Shown: positions 9,248-17,293 of the stretch, piece by piece
How the letters are laid out: each line of letters begins with the position of its first letter
Position numbering within the stretch: position 1 is the stretch's first letter
DNA from: Natrinema hispanicum
Lineage (GTDB): Archaea > Halobacteriota > Halobacteria > Halobacteriales > Natrialbaceae
Direction of reading: 5' to 3'
Assembly: GCF_004217335.1 (NCBI RefSeq)
Contig: NZ_SHMP01000004.1
Span: 496,001 to 560,000, forward strand
DNA: 64,000 bases
Notes under the pieces: generated by a model
Seen by the model: only the letters and a program-made list of their open reading frames with translations
Database searches by the model: none
Told to the model about the DNA's origin: nothing
Position numbers and translations under genes: made by a program

Positions 9248-9384
9248 TGAGACGGGCTGCTGTACCGATTTCGGTGGGATCGCAGTGCGGATCGCGGTTC
9301 CACCGGTACTGATTGACAGTAGTCCGTACGAGACGGGCTGCTTCACTGCGCCGGGACCGACTGACAGGAAGTCCGTATGAATCA
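9248..9384. repeat. Two tandem palindromes, family 1, copies B1 and B2
   Basis: Copy B1 (9248-9331) has outer arms TGAGACGGGCTGCTGT and a matching 3' arm TGACAGTAGTCCGTACGA, with an inner hairpin built on GGTGGGATCGC / GCGGTTCCACC. Copy B2 (9329-9384) begins in the end of B1 with CGAGACGGGCTGCTTCA and closes with TGACAGGAAGTCCGTATGA, and has a much shorter interior. They fill most of the space between the permease and the glutaredoxin gene. Confidence 0.7.
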
Positions 9385-9483
9385 GTCCGCCCAACACGCG
9401 CTCGTATGCAATCGTTGCTGGCCGATACCGGACCATCGCAATCACTGTGCTCTTGGGGCTCGAGGCCCCTATCTTCAGTCACG

Positions 9484-9741
9484 ATGGCAGACATCACGCT
9501 GTACGACCTCCCTGGCTGTCCATTCTGTGCGATGGTCCGGACGAAACTCGACGAACTCGACCTCGACTACGATACCATCGAGGTGCCCCGCGCACACAGC
9601 AAGCGGACCAAAGTCGAGCAAGTCAGTGGTCAGACCGGCGTCCCGGTCATCACCGACGAGGCGACTGGCGTCGACGGAATGCCAGAGAGCAGCGACATCA
9701 TCGAGTATCTCGAGGAAACCTACGGCGACGACACGGCCTGA
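9484..9741 (+). CDS. Glutaredoxin-like protein
   Basis: The 85-residue protein begins MADITLYDLPGCPFCAMV, a classic glutaredoxin start with a CPFC active site at residues 12-15. TGVPVI supplies the cis-proline and the MPESSDIIEYLEETY helix closes the fold. It reduces protein or low-molecular-weight disulfides; in haloarchaea the partner thiol is expected to be gamma-glutamylcysteine. The gene is bracketed by family 1 palindromes, and its TGA stop is the first base triplet of the downstream copy. Confidence 0.88.
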   Translation: MADITLYDLPGCPFCAMVRTKLDELDLDYDTIEVPRAHSKRTKVEQVSGQTGVPVITDEATGVDGMPESSDIIEYLEETYGDDTA

Positions 9742-9776
9742 TACGGACTACTAGTCATACAGCAGACCGTCTGAGT
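9739..9776. repeat. Short palindrome, family 1, copy C (terminator position)
   Basis: Starting with the TGA stop of the glutaredoxin gene, TGATACGGACTACTAGT pairs with CAGCAGACCGTCTGAG read on the other strand. The interior hairpin seen in other copies is missing. It sits between convergent genes and could end transcription from either side. Confidence 0.6.
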
Positions 9777-9805
9777 CTGCGGTCGATTCAACCGGACATC
9801 CCCGA

Positions 9806-10771
9806 TTAGGCCGCTTCTTCGCGCTCCGAGCGTTCTCGGATGACATCTCGGAGCTCGTCTGCACTCCGAAGGTTCGTGAGTTCCTCGCGTTCGACCAGCG
9901 CAGTGCCGTCGACGGAGTCCTGTTTTGCGCGGTCGACGACGTAGACCGACCGTGTGCGGGTGACCTCCCCGATCGAACTCATGATACGGGCGCGTTTCTC
10001 TGCGGCCTTCGTGAACTTCGAGTGACCTGTCAGGACGATGTCGCTGTCGGCTTCGTCCTCGCTGACGGCCGTAAACGGCGAGCGAACCGTCGGATGCACG
10101 CTGTAGCCAGCCCGCGTGAAGACGGCGACCACCTGTTCGTCGTCCGGATCGGCCTCCGGATCGTCCGGCGTCGCCTCGCTTTCGTGAACCTCGTCGGCAC
10201 CCTCGAGGACGTCGACCGGGCTCGTCAGGGGTGCGTCGAACAACTCCTCGAGTGCCATCGCAACCTCGACGGAGGCGTTCATGCCGTCTTCGTACTTCGA
10301 GACGGTCCGGCGTGAGACACCGAGTTCGCTGGCCAGTTGGCCGAGACTCCAGTCTTTGTCCTGGCGTTCGTCGGCCAGCAGGTCGCCGTCGATGTTGACA
10401 TAGAGGCCACCAGGGGCGGCGTAAATCAACGGTGGGACGTTCTCGATAAACAGGTTATACGCCGTATCGGGACTGAACACGGGGACGCCATGGCGGAAAT
10501 AGACGACGTCCGGTTTCAGGTCCTCATCACGGCTGCGAAGCCCGATGACCAGCGGCGTTGCCTCGAGGTAGGTTCCAAGCCGACGCATCTCGTGGCCGGT
10601 CGCCTCGTTGAACGCGTCGATGTTCGCGAGGATCTTGACGAGGATCAGATCGTCACCACGTCGGGCAGCAATATCGAAACTCTTCGGCCGAATCGCACAC
10701 CGATCGCTCACCGCGAATCCCGCGTCCTCTAACATCGCGGTCACGTTGCCGACCAGTGCGGAGCGGGACAT
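9806..10771 (-). CDS. Archaeal HTH transcriptional regulator (COG1395 family)
   Basis: The 321-residue protein has an N-terminal domain of about 140 residues ([19 protein letters not shown]...[16 protein letters not shown]), a central XRE-type helix-turn-helix ([23 protein letters not shown], about residues 142-164), an acidic linker and a C-terminal alpha/beta domain. This layout is that of the conserved archaeal COG1395 regulators, whose targets are mostly unknown. It is divergent from tiaS and shares with it an AT-rich intergenic region that contains a palindromic TATA-like element. Confidence 0.82.
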   Translation of the reverse strand: MSRSALVGNVTAMLEDAGFAVSDRCAIRPKSFDIAARRGDDLILVKILANIDAFNEATGHEMRRLGTYLEATPLVIGLRSRDEDLKPDVVYFRHGVPVFSPDTAYNLFIENVPPLIYAAPGGLYVNIDGDLLADERQDKDWSLGQLASELGVSRRTVSKYEDGMNASVEVAMALEELFDAPLTSPVDVLEGADEVHESEATPDDPEADPDDEQVVAVFTRAGYSVHPTVRSPFTAVSEDEADSDIVLTGHSKFTKAAEKRARIMSSIGEVTRTRSVYVVDRAKQDSVDGTALVEREELTNLRSADELRDVIRERSEREEAA

Positions 10772-10854
10772 ACGGGGTTGTAAGCGATTCCTGCTATAAG
10801 ACGTTTTCCCCGTGATGTCTGCGTCCCGTGTCGCGATTCGTGTCTGTATCAGGA

Positions 10855-10868
10855 GTATATTTATATAC
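10855..10868. promoter_or_regulatory. Palindromic TATA-like element between divergent genes
   Basis: GTATATTTATATAC is a near-perfect AT-rich palindrome 72 bases before tiaS and 84 bases before the COG1395 regulator start. It can serve as a TATA box for either direction, and its symmetry would also suit a dimeric regulator. Which use applies cannot be decided from sequence. Confidence 0.5.
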
Positions 10869-10939
10869 CGGTTTCTACCGCCGGCGATGATGGGGCAGAT
10901 CCCGAAAGGCGTTACTCAGCGGACGTGCAAACATCGGCG

Positions 10940-12247
10940 ATGACCGTCGTCGGGATCGACGATACAGACTCGCGCGAGCTGGGAATGTGTACGACGTACG
11001 TCGCCGCAGAGATCGCCGACCGGCTCCGTCAGGATGGCGGACAGACTATTTCGCGGCTCCTGCTCGTCCGGCTCAACCCCGCTGTCGAGTACAAAACCCG
11101 CGGCAACGCCGCACTGGCGATCCATACCGATTGTGATCCTGATCGCGCGTACGCGCTCGCGAGAGAGCGCCTCGAGTCGCTGGCCGAAACCGGCGACGAG
11201 CGGACGAATCCCGGACTGGTCGTCACAGCGCACAATCCGGACGACGACACAGCCCCCGACGATGTTATGCGGTTTGCACGCGCAGCGATCCGCGACCATC
11301 TCGCCATCGCCGACGCCGAGGCCTTGATCGACCGCCACGGCTACCGGTCGTGGCACGCCGGCGACGGCCGCGGCCGGATCGGCGCGCTGGCTGCGATCGG
11401 GGCGTGGGACGCACTTCCGGAGTGGACCTACGAGTACATCTCCTATCGCGAGCCCGACCGATGGGGAACGGCCCGCGACGTGGACCACGAGAGCGTCTTC
11501 GCCGCCGCCGACTGGGGTTATCCCGACGTGTGGGATACGGTCGACCGCGGCGAAGACGAGACCGTCTGCGTGCCCCACACGCCCGGCCCGATCTTGCATG
11601 GCATTCGTGGCGACGATGCAGACGCCGTCCGTGCGGTCGCCGATCGGATCGAGAGCGAACCCGTCGACGCGACCCAACTGTTCGTCACGAATCAGGGGAC
11701 GGATGTCCACTTGCAGGACGGCTCGCTGTCGACAGTCGAGGACGGACACGCCTATCGACTCGAGGGACGGGTCACGAGCAAGCCCGACACACGGCGCGGC
11801 GGGCACGTCTTCTTCGATCTCGAACTACCGGCAGCCGACGATGGAGTGAATGAGGACTCGGGTGACCGACTCACGTGTGCTGCCTTTGAGCCGACCAAAC
11901 GCTTCCGGGATCGCGTTCGAGCGTTGCGTGTCGGTGATCGACTCACTGCCTGTGGCGAGGTTTCCGACGGCACGCTCAAACTCGAGAAGTTTGCCATCCG
12001 CGAGCTTGTGCGGACCGAACGGGTAACCCCGACCTGTCCAGACTGCGGTCGGACGATGAAAAGCGCCGGCCGGAATCAGGGGTATCGCTGTCGAGACTGT
12101 GAGACGACGGCGGCTGAGAAAGCAACGCGGGACCTCGAGCGCGACCTCGAGCGTGGGTGGTACGAAGTGCCGCCGTGTGCGCGTCGACATATCGCGAAGC
12201 CGCTCGTCCGGGGCGGATTCGACGCGCCGACACATCCCGAGCGGTAG
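10940..12247 (+). CDS. tiaS: tRNA(Ile2) 2-agmatinylcytidine synthetase TiaS
   Basis: This 435-residue protein modifies the wobble cytidine of tRNA-Ile(CAU) to agmatidine so that it reads AUA. It starts MTVVGIDDTDSRELGMC, the characteristic TiaS N terminus with the GIDDTD nucleotide-binding motif. It then has the ferredoxin-like catalytic domains (RGNAALAIHTDC; GRIGALAAIGAW), an OB-fold near residues 275-345 (EGRVTSKPDTRRGGHVFFDL) and a C-terminal zinc ribbon with CPDCG and CRDCE. A GTG at 10925 would add five residues, but the ATG at 10940 fits the family. It is a core single-copy archaeal gene. Confidence 0.93.
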   Translation: MTVVGIDDTDSRELGMCTTYVAAEIADRLRQDGGQTISRLLLVRLNPAVEYKTRGNAALAIHTDCDPDRAYALARERLESLAETGDERTNPGLVVTAHNPDDDTAPDDVMRFARAAIRDHLAIADAEALIDRHGYRSWHAGDGRGRIGALAAIGAWDALPEWTYEYISYREPDRWGTARDVDHESVFAAADWGYPDVWDTVDRGEDETVCVPHTPGPILHGIRGDDADAVRAVADRIESEPVDATQLFVTNQGTDVHLQDGSLSTVEDGHAYRLEGRVTSKPDTRRGGHVFFDLELPAADDGVNEDSGDRLTCAAFEPTKRFRDRVRALRVGDRLTACGEVSDGTLKLEKFAIRELVRTERVTPTCPDCGRTMKSAGRNQGYRCRDCETTAAEKATRDLERDLERGWYEVPPCARRHIAKPLVRGGFDAPTHPER

Positions 12248-12277
12248 CCGACAGTCCATCGTTCGAAGGGGAACTGG

Positions 12278-12362
12278 TGATACAATCCCCTGTCCTGAGT
12301 GACCGTGGACCTGCAGGAGCGGTCGCGGGCCCACTGGCACCCGCAGACAGGAGGCCGTATGG
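12278..12362. repeat. Decayed family 1 palindrome
   Basis: TGATACAATCCCCTGTC at the left and CAGACAGGAGGCCGTATGG at the right still pair as imperfect outer arms, and a GCGGG / CCCGC core sits inside. The similarity to other copies is partial, so this is probably an old, degraded copy. It occupies the space between tiaS and the convergent UspA gene. Confidence 0.4.
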
Positions 12363-12406
12363 CAGTGGTTCGTCTGACGTGGCTTGCACCCGGCGATACG
12401 AGCCCG

Positions 12407-12811
12407 TCACCGGGCGATCGTGACCGAAACGGGAGCGCGACGGGTGACCGCCTCCGCGACGCTGCCCAGCAGGACTCTCGACATCCCGGACCGACCGGTA
12501 CTGCCCATCACGACGTGATCGATGTCGTGCTCGTCGATATACCGGAGAACCGTGCGAGCGGTATGGCCCTCGATGAGCGCCGTTTCGATCCGCCGACCGT
12601 GTGTATCGGCGGTCGTCGCCGCGTCCTCGAGAAACGCTTGGCCCGTCTCCTTGGCGTATTCGTAGGGCGTCGTCCCCGGATCCGACGGGACCTGAGTGAC
12701 CTGAATGACGTGCAAGACGTGGATCTCGGCGTCGGGAAACAGGTCGAACGCTTCCTCGAGTGCGTCGGTCGATTGCGAGGAGCCGTCGATCGGAACCAGG
12801 ACGCGAGTCAT
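12407..12811 (-). CDS. Universal stress protein UspA family
   Basis: The 134-residue protein begins MTRVLVPIDGSSQSTDALEEAF, a standard Usp first strand and helix, and has the ATP-binding pattern VMGSTGRSGMSRVLLGSVAEAVTRRAPVSV near its end (G-x2-G-x9-G-S/T). Such proteins bind ATP as dimers and modulate stress responses, though individual roles are rarely known. A second, more divergent family member lies at 18212 and a third is fused to the Mrp subunit E at 34345. Confidence 0.88.
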   Translation of the reverse strand: MTRVLVPIDGSSQSTDALEEAFDLFPDAEIHVLHVIQVTQVPSDPGTTPYEYAKETGQAFLEDAATTADTHGRRIETALIEGHTARTVLRYIDEHDIDHVVMGSTGRSGMSRVLLGSVAEAVTRRAPVSVTIAR

Positions 12812-12904
12812 AGTCCACGTAGACGCCGAGCGAGCAAGGATCTACCGCGACTGGCAATAGCCGTGATAGGTCAGTATCGATCGTGGTATCGGTTCAGGAC
12901 GCCC

Positions 12905-13010
12905 TCGAAAAGCAAGAGTGCCATCGTGACCGGCGGCGCAGTCGCCGACTGGTTCAGTTGATGACGGCGCGACGGTCGTCATTGCCGACATCGACGCGGA
13001 GGGAAGCACC
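12905..13010 (+). pseudogene. Remnant of a short-chain dehydrogenase (SDR) N terminus
   Basis: In one frame the sequence reads KSKSAIVTGGA, the start of an SDR Rossmann fold, and after a stop and a gap it resumes as DGATVVIADIDAEGS, the second strand of the same fold with its acidic cofactor residue. The part in between that should hold the glycine motif and first helix is shortened and ends in TGA, and nothing follows. I read it as a small decayed gene fragment. Confidence 0.45.
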
Positions 13011-13048
13011 ATGCCGAACTGTCCAGCCGTTGGAAAGACGGACGGCGC

Positions 13049-13552
13049 TCAGCCACGTTTCTCGTCGAGTTTCGATCGCAGTTGCCGCGCGATGACTTCA
13101 TCGTCGAGCAGCGAATCGGGACCGGTGAAGTGAACGACCGGGCCGTTCTCGACACGAAGCCACTCGTCGCTGCCGGTGCCAGCGAGTGTCACGGTCCGGC
13201 GCGATGCGGGGAGTCCGTTGGCGCGTCGTCGACCGGTCTGTTCGCGAACGCTCGCGACCTCGAGTGGAGTCTCGTCGACCGGCGAGACGACGAGGTCGTA
13301 CTGTGACAGTGACGGATCCAGCGTTCGCATCGCGTCACGATAGCGGCGAGCGGCGTCACAGGCCTGCTGGGCATCGCTGTGGCTGTCGAATCGCGCGTCC
13401 GTAACCGGTTCGGGTCGAATCCCCGATTCGCGACAGGAGACGACGAAGTCGCCCTCGGCGCTTTGAAGCGCGGCGACAGTGTCTCGTGCCGCCCTGATCG
13501 TTTCGACCGGCATCGCGTACCCGTCCGTTCCGGAGGTCGTCTCGGGGGTCAC
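13049..13552 (-). CDS. Haloarchaeal hypothetical protein, second gene of a predicted metal-regulated unit
   Basis: The 167-residue soluble protein (MTPETTSGTDGYAMPVETIR...) is not one I can assign with certainty. It has an N-terminal helix pair with RAARDTVAALQSAEGDFVVSC, a middle region rich in Asp/Gln/Ala and a C-terminal strand region with TGSDEWLRVENGPVVHFTG. Its GTG start overlaps the stop of a 40-codon upstream ORF as GTGA, which suggests translational coupling. A shorter protein could begin at the internal ATG encoding MPVETI. The DtxR-like box at 13675 would control both genes. Confidence 0.6.
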   Translation of the reverse strand: MTPETTSGTDGYAMPVETIRAARDTVAALQSAEGDFVVSCRESGIRPEPVTDARFDSHSDAQQACDAARRYRDAMRTLDPSLSQYDLVVSPVDETPLEVASVREQTGRRRANGLPASRRTVTLAGTGSDEWLRVENGPVVHFTGPDSLLDDEVIARQLRSKLDEKRG

Positions 13553-13671
13553 TGGTGAGACACCATCATGGGCGAACAGTCGACGTGCATGGGTCTTTCG
13601 ACGACGCCGTTCCCGTCCCCGAATCGGTTCCGATACGCCGGGTTCGCATTCCCTGTCTGCTTTCCCGCCAT
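13549..13671 (-). CDS. Putative 40-residue leader protein behind a DtxR-like box
   Basis: This short frame reads MAGKQTGNANPAYRNRFGDG and ends at a TGA that overlaps the next gene's GTG. Its ATG lies three bases after the palindrome TTTAGGTAGACCTAAA and about 25 bases after a TATATTGA box, exactly where a leaderless transcript would begin. The position and coupling argue for a translated ORF; the sequence itself has no recognisable domain. Confidence 0.45.
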   Translation of the reverse strand: MAGKQTGNANPAYRNRFGDGNGVVERPMHVDCSPMMVSHQ

Positions 13672-13674
13672 GTT

Positions 13675-13690
13675 TTTAGGTAGACCTAAA
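13675..13690 (-). promoter_or_regulatory. DtxR/SirR-like operator over the start of a leaderless transcript
   Basis: TTTAGGTAGACCTAAA is a palindrome with two perfect 7-base arms and a 2-base spacer. It resembles the TTAGG...CCTAA sites of DtxR/SirR/IdeR iron or manganese regulators, which are common in haloarchaea. It lies between a TATA-like TATATTGA (about 13692-13699 on the minus strand) and the ATG at 13671, an ideal repressor position. Confidence 0.55.
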
Positions 13691-13867
13691 TCAATATAGG
13701 CATTCTGGTTTCGACCCGCCACGGCCACTCACAACGGTGTGGCCCACGCTGGGCAGTCCAACGGTCCAGCCGGCAGCGTCGCGAACAGGCACTCGCCTTG
13801 CGCATCTGTAGAACAGAACCGCCGTCGAGTCGGTGGGCAGTAAATCACTCAGGAACGGTTCTGGTAG

Positions 13868-14071
13868 TCAGCGCACGCTGACGCCGTGGCGGGTGAGGAA
13901 CTCGGTGGCCCGTTTGATCTCGACCGGACTGCCAACGATCCGGCAGTAGTCCTCGCCCTCAGCGAAAACGGAGACCGTACAGACGTCATCGAGCTGCGTC
14001 TCGAGCCCCACGAGTGTCTCTCGGGGGAGGACGATCTGTGTACTGTCGCGCAGCTGCGACGCGTCTGGCAT
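13868..14071 (-). CDS. Small haloarchaeal protein, VNG_1110C-like
   Basis: The 67-residue protein reads MPDASQLRDSTQIVLPRE at its N terminus and ends RIVGSPVEIKRATEFLTRHG. This pattern matches a short conserved haloarchaeal family named after VNG_1110C, as far as I recall it; the C terminus looks like a KH- or ACT-like beta-alpha unit. Function is unknown. Confidence 0.6.
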   Translation of the reverse strand: MPDASQLRDSTQIVLPRETLVGLETQLDDVCTVSVFAEGEDYCRIVGSPVEIKRATEFLTRHGVSVR

Positions 14072-14220
14072 ATGTGGTCGGTTGCTGGCCCGTCGTTTAT
14101 GTGTGTCGAAACTCCATTAGTATTGGTAATTCTTTCGACGTATCGGATCGAGGCCATCGATCCGTCTCAGCGTGCGGGTCTCGAAAGGGTTTTTCGGCAC
14201 GGCCGGTTGTGTACGGACAA

Positions 14221-15333
14221 ATGGGGCTCGAGGATGAAATCGAGGCAATCGAGGAAGAAATCGCCAACACGCCCTACAACAAGTCGACGGAGGCCCACAT
14301 CGGCCGGCTGAAGTCCAAACTCGCGGAGAAAAAGGAGAAACTCGAGAAACAGCAGTCGGGTTCGGGCGGCGGTGGCGGCTATTCCGTCGAGAAACACGGC
14401 GACGCGACCGTCGCGCTGGTTGGCTTCCCGAGCGTCGGCAAGTCGTCGATGCTGAACTCGCTGACCAACGCCGAGAGCGAAACCGGCTCCTACGAGTTCA
14501 CGACGCTGGATGTCAACCCGGGGATGTTGAACCACCGCGGCGCGAACATCCAGTTGCTCGACGTACCGGGGCTGATCGAGGGCGCGGCGACAGGGAAAGG
14601 CGACGGGCAGCAGGTGCTGGCGGTCGTCCGCAACGCCGACCTGATCGTGTTCGTCCTCTCGGTGTTCGAGATCGACCAGTACGACCGCCTGCAGAAGGAA
14701 CTCTACGACATCAACATCCGCGTCGACCAGGAACCCCCGCGAGTCACCGTCCGCCCGAAGATCAAAGACGGTATCAAGATCACCTCGAGCACTGATCAGG
14801 ACCTAGACGAGAAGACGATTCAGGACGTGCTCCGTGACCAGGGCTACGTCAACGCCGACCTCAACCTGCAGGAAAACGTCACCATCGACCGGCTGGTCGA
14901 CGGGCTGATGGACAACCGCGAGTACATCCCTTCGATTACCTGCGTCAACAAGGTCGACCTGATTCAGCCAGACTACAAAGAGACCGTCGACGAACAGTTA
15001 CGCGAGCGCGATCTCGACCCCGAGGAGGTCACGTTCATCAGCGCCGCGAAAGAGAAGGGTCTCGAGGCGCTCAAAGACCGTATCTGGGAGAATCTCGGCC
15101 TCATCCGGGTCTACATGGACAAACCCGGTCGCGGTGTCGACTGGGAGGAACCGCTCGTGATCGAGGAGGGAGCCACCGTCGGAGAGGCAATCGAGAAACT
15201 CGGCGGTGAGATGGAAGAGCGGTTCCGCTTCGCCCGCGTCAGCGGCCCCAGCGCGACCCACGACGAACAGCAGGTTGGGATGGACCACGTCCTCGAGGAC
15301 GAAGACGTGCTGAAACTCATTCTGCGTCGGTAG
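14221..15333 (+). CDS. DRG/Rbg-type GTP-binding protein with TGS domain
   Basis: The 370-residue protein belongs to the developmentally regulated GTPase (DRG) branch of the Obg superfamily. It has an N-terminal coiled helix (DEIEAIEEEIANTPYNKSTEAHIGRLKSKLAEKKEKLE), the G domain with GFPSVGKSSML (P-loop, about residue 68), DVPGLIEGA (G3) and CVNKVDL (G4), an inserted domain, and a C-terminal TGS domain (about residues 290-370). DRG proteins associate with ribosomes and are universal in archaea and eukaryotes. The start was set at the ATG before GLEDEIEAIEEEI; upstream codons are unconserved. Confidence 0.92.
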   Translation: MGLEDEIEAIEEEIANTPYNKSTEAHIGRLKSKLAEKKEKLEKQQSGSGGGGGYSVEKHGDATVALVGFPSVGKSSMLNSLTNAESETGSYEFTTLDVNPGMLNHRGANIQLLDVPGLIEGAATGKGDGQQVLAVVRNADLIVFVLSVFEIDQYDRLQKELYDINIRVDQEPPRVTVRPKIKDGIKITSSTDQDLDEKTIQDVLRDQGYVNADLNLQENVTIDRLVDGLMDNREYIPSITCVNKVDLIQPDYKETVDEQLRERDLDPEEVTFISAAKEKGLEALKDRIWENLGLIRVYMDKPGRGVDWEEPLVIEEGATVGEAIEKLGGEMEERFRFARVSGPSATHDEQQVGMDHVLEDEDVLKLILRR

Positions 15334-15547
15334 TCGGTCGGCCCAGCGTCGGTGGCCACGACAATCCGCGTTCGCGGTCCGAGCTAGAAACATCATTTCT
15401 ACTGATTATTTTCACACTGGTATTGCTGAAGACAGTCAGAATACGCGATAGAATACCGTATTCGGCCACACTATTATGTATGATTGTTGATTCAATTCTC
15501 TCTGAATCGCAACGGTGATGATTCGTCGGACGCTCGACTAAGTAGCT

Positions 15548-17245
15548 ATGGCAGAGTTCGGCGCGCTCTCGCTCGTTCCCCCACTGCTTGCGATCGGTCT
15601 TGCGATCGTGACCCGGCGGCCGATGCTGTCGCTCTTTCTCGGCATCTGGTCGGGAGCAGTCATCTACACTGGGGGCCTCGGCATTGGACAGACCTTCGAC
15701 TGGATCGTCGCCGCGATCATCGTCGACGACGGCTTTCACGTCCAGATCCTCATCTTTACGCTGTTGCTGGGGTCGGGCGTTGCACTCATCTGGCGACTCG
15801 GCGGCGCACTCGCCGTCCGCGAGTGGGCGACGACCCGACTCGAGAGCCAGCGGACTGTCGGGATAACCACGTGGATTCTCGGGGTCGCCATGTTCTTCGA
15901 CGACTACGCCAACACGGCGATCGTCGGGAGCACGATGCGTGAAATCTCCGACGAGTTACGCATCTCCCGCGAGAAGCTCGCCTACATCGTCGACTCGACG
16001 GCCGCCCCCGTCGCGACGCTCGGCATCTCGAGTTGGGTCGCGTTCCAGCTCTCGCTGATCAGTAGCGCCTACGAAGACATGGGCGTCGCAGAGGAAGCAC
16101 CGACCGCGTTCGAGACGTTTGTCCGATCGATTCCCTACAATACCTACGCGCTGTTAGCGATCGTCATGGTCGGCATCGTCGTCTACACCGGCCGGGACTA
16201 TGGCGAGATGCTCAACGCCGAGCATCGGGCGTGGACGACCGGGAACGTCAACCGCGAGGACGCACAGCCCCTGCAGAAGGTCGAGGAGGAACTGGGCGCG
16301 CCGATCGATCAGCGGCCGATGCTCCGGATCTTCTTCGCGCCCGTCGTCGTCCTGATCGTGGTAACGCTCGCGAGTGCGTTCTGGACGGGCTATCAGTCGT
16401 GGGTCTCGAGTCAGGCCGAAGCGGGAGCGGCGACGACAATCGGGGCGGCCGCGAACGAGACAGGACTGACGCAGGTGCTGATCGATATCGTCGGCGCAGG
16501 TGACTTCGCGACGGCACTGACGTGGGGATCGTTCGCCATGGTCGTCTCGGCGATCCTCCTCGGGCTCGCCTACGGGCTGTTCGACATTGGTGAGGCCGTC
16601 GACACCGTCCTCGACGGCTTTGGCATCATGCTGACGGCGGTGACGATCCTCGTTCTCGCCTGGACGATCAGCAGCGTCGCAGACACGCTCGGGACGGGCA
16701 ACTACGTCGCCGGGATCGCACAGGAATACCTGTCGGCAGAGCTGCTCCCGGTCCTTATCCTGTTCGTCGCCGCCTTCGTCGCGTTCACGATGGGATCGTC
16801 GTGGGCAACGATGGGGCTTGTCACGCCCATCGCCGTGCCGGTCGCAACCGAGTTCGGGACGGGATTCGAACTCGTCCCGGTGGCCGTCGGTGCCCTCTTC
16901 TCCGGGGCGATATTCGGCGATCACGCCTCGCCGATCTCGGACACGACGGTGCTCTCAGCGACGTTTAGTGGAGCCGACCTGATCGATCACGTGCGGACCC
17001 AAATACCCTATGCCGCGACTGTCTTCCTCGTCGTCGTGGGCTGTTACTTGCTCAACGGCTATCTGGGTGTGTCCGCGATCGTCTTCTTGCCGCTTGGCGT
17101 CGTCGCCCTCGTCGGTCTCGTCGTCGGCCTCTCGAGGTTCGACGCCGCTCGAAAGGACCTCGAGCCAGTTGCCACGCAGACGACAGCAGACATCGATCGC
17201 CGTGGTCGTGAGACGACCACGGAATCGCCCGACGGAGCCGAGTAG
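15548..17245 (+). CDS. nhaC: NhaC-family Na+/H+ antiporter
   Basis: The 565-residue membrane protein has about 12 helices and typical NhaC features: PPLLAIGLAIVTRRPMLSLFLGIWSG at the N terminus, FFDDYANTAIVGSTMREISD, STAAPVATLGISSWVAFQ, GSSWATMGLVTPIAVP and FGDHASPISDTTVLSAT. These are the conserved ion-path motifs of the family, which exports Na+ in exchange for H+. The acidic C-terminal tail is cytoplasmic. The 214-base upstream gap is AT-rich and probably holds the promoter; no small gene is apparent there. Confidence 0.9.
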   Translation: MAEFGALSLVPPLLAIGLAIVTRRPMLSLFLGIWSGAVIYTGGLGIGQTFDWIVAAIIVDDGFHVQILIFTLLLGSGVALIWRLGGALAVREWATTRLESQRTVGITTWILGVAMFFDDYANTAIVGSTMREISDELRISREKLAYIVDSTAAPVATLGISSWVAFQLSLISSAYEDMGVAEEAPTAFETFVRSIPYNTYALLAIVMVGIVVYTGRDYGEMLNAEHRAWTTGNVNREDAQPLQKVEEELGAPIDQRPMLRIFFAPVVVLIVVTLASAFWTGYQSWVSSQAEAGAATTIGAAANETGLTQVLIDIVGAGDFATALTWGSFAMVVSAILLGLAYGLFDIGEAVDTVLDGFGIMLTAVTILVLAWTISSVADTLGTGNYVAGIAQEYLSAELLPVLILFVAAFVAFTMGSSWATMGLVTPIAVPVATEFGTGFELVPVAVGALFSGAIFGDHASPISDTTVLSATFSGADLIDHVRTQIPYAATVFLVVVGCYLLNGYLGVSAIVFLPLGVVALVGLVVGLSRFDAARKDLEPVATQTTADIDRRGRETTTESPDGAE

Positions 17246-17293
17246 ACGACCGCAGCCGCCAATTTTTTGGAGTACGCAGGCTTCTACTGGGGT

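Noticed and set aside
12299..12961. A 220-codon plus-strand frame
   Set aside because: It is antisense to the UspA gene and includes the decayed palindrome; no conserved content.
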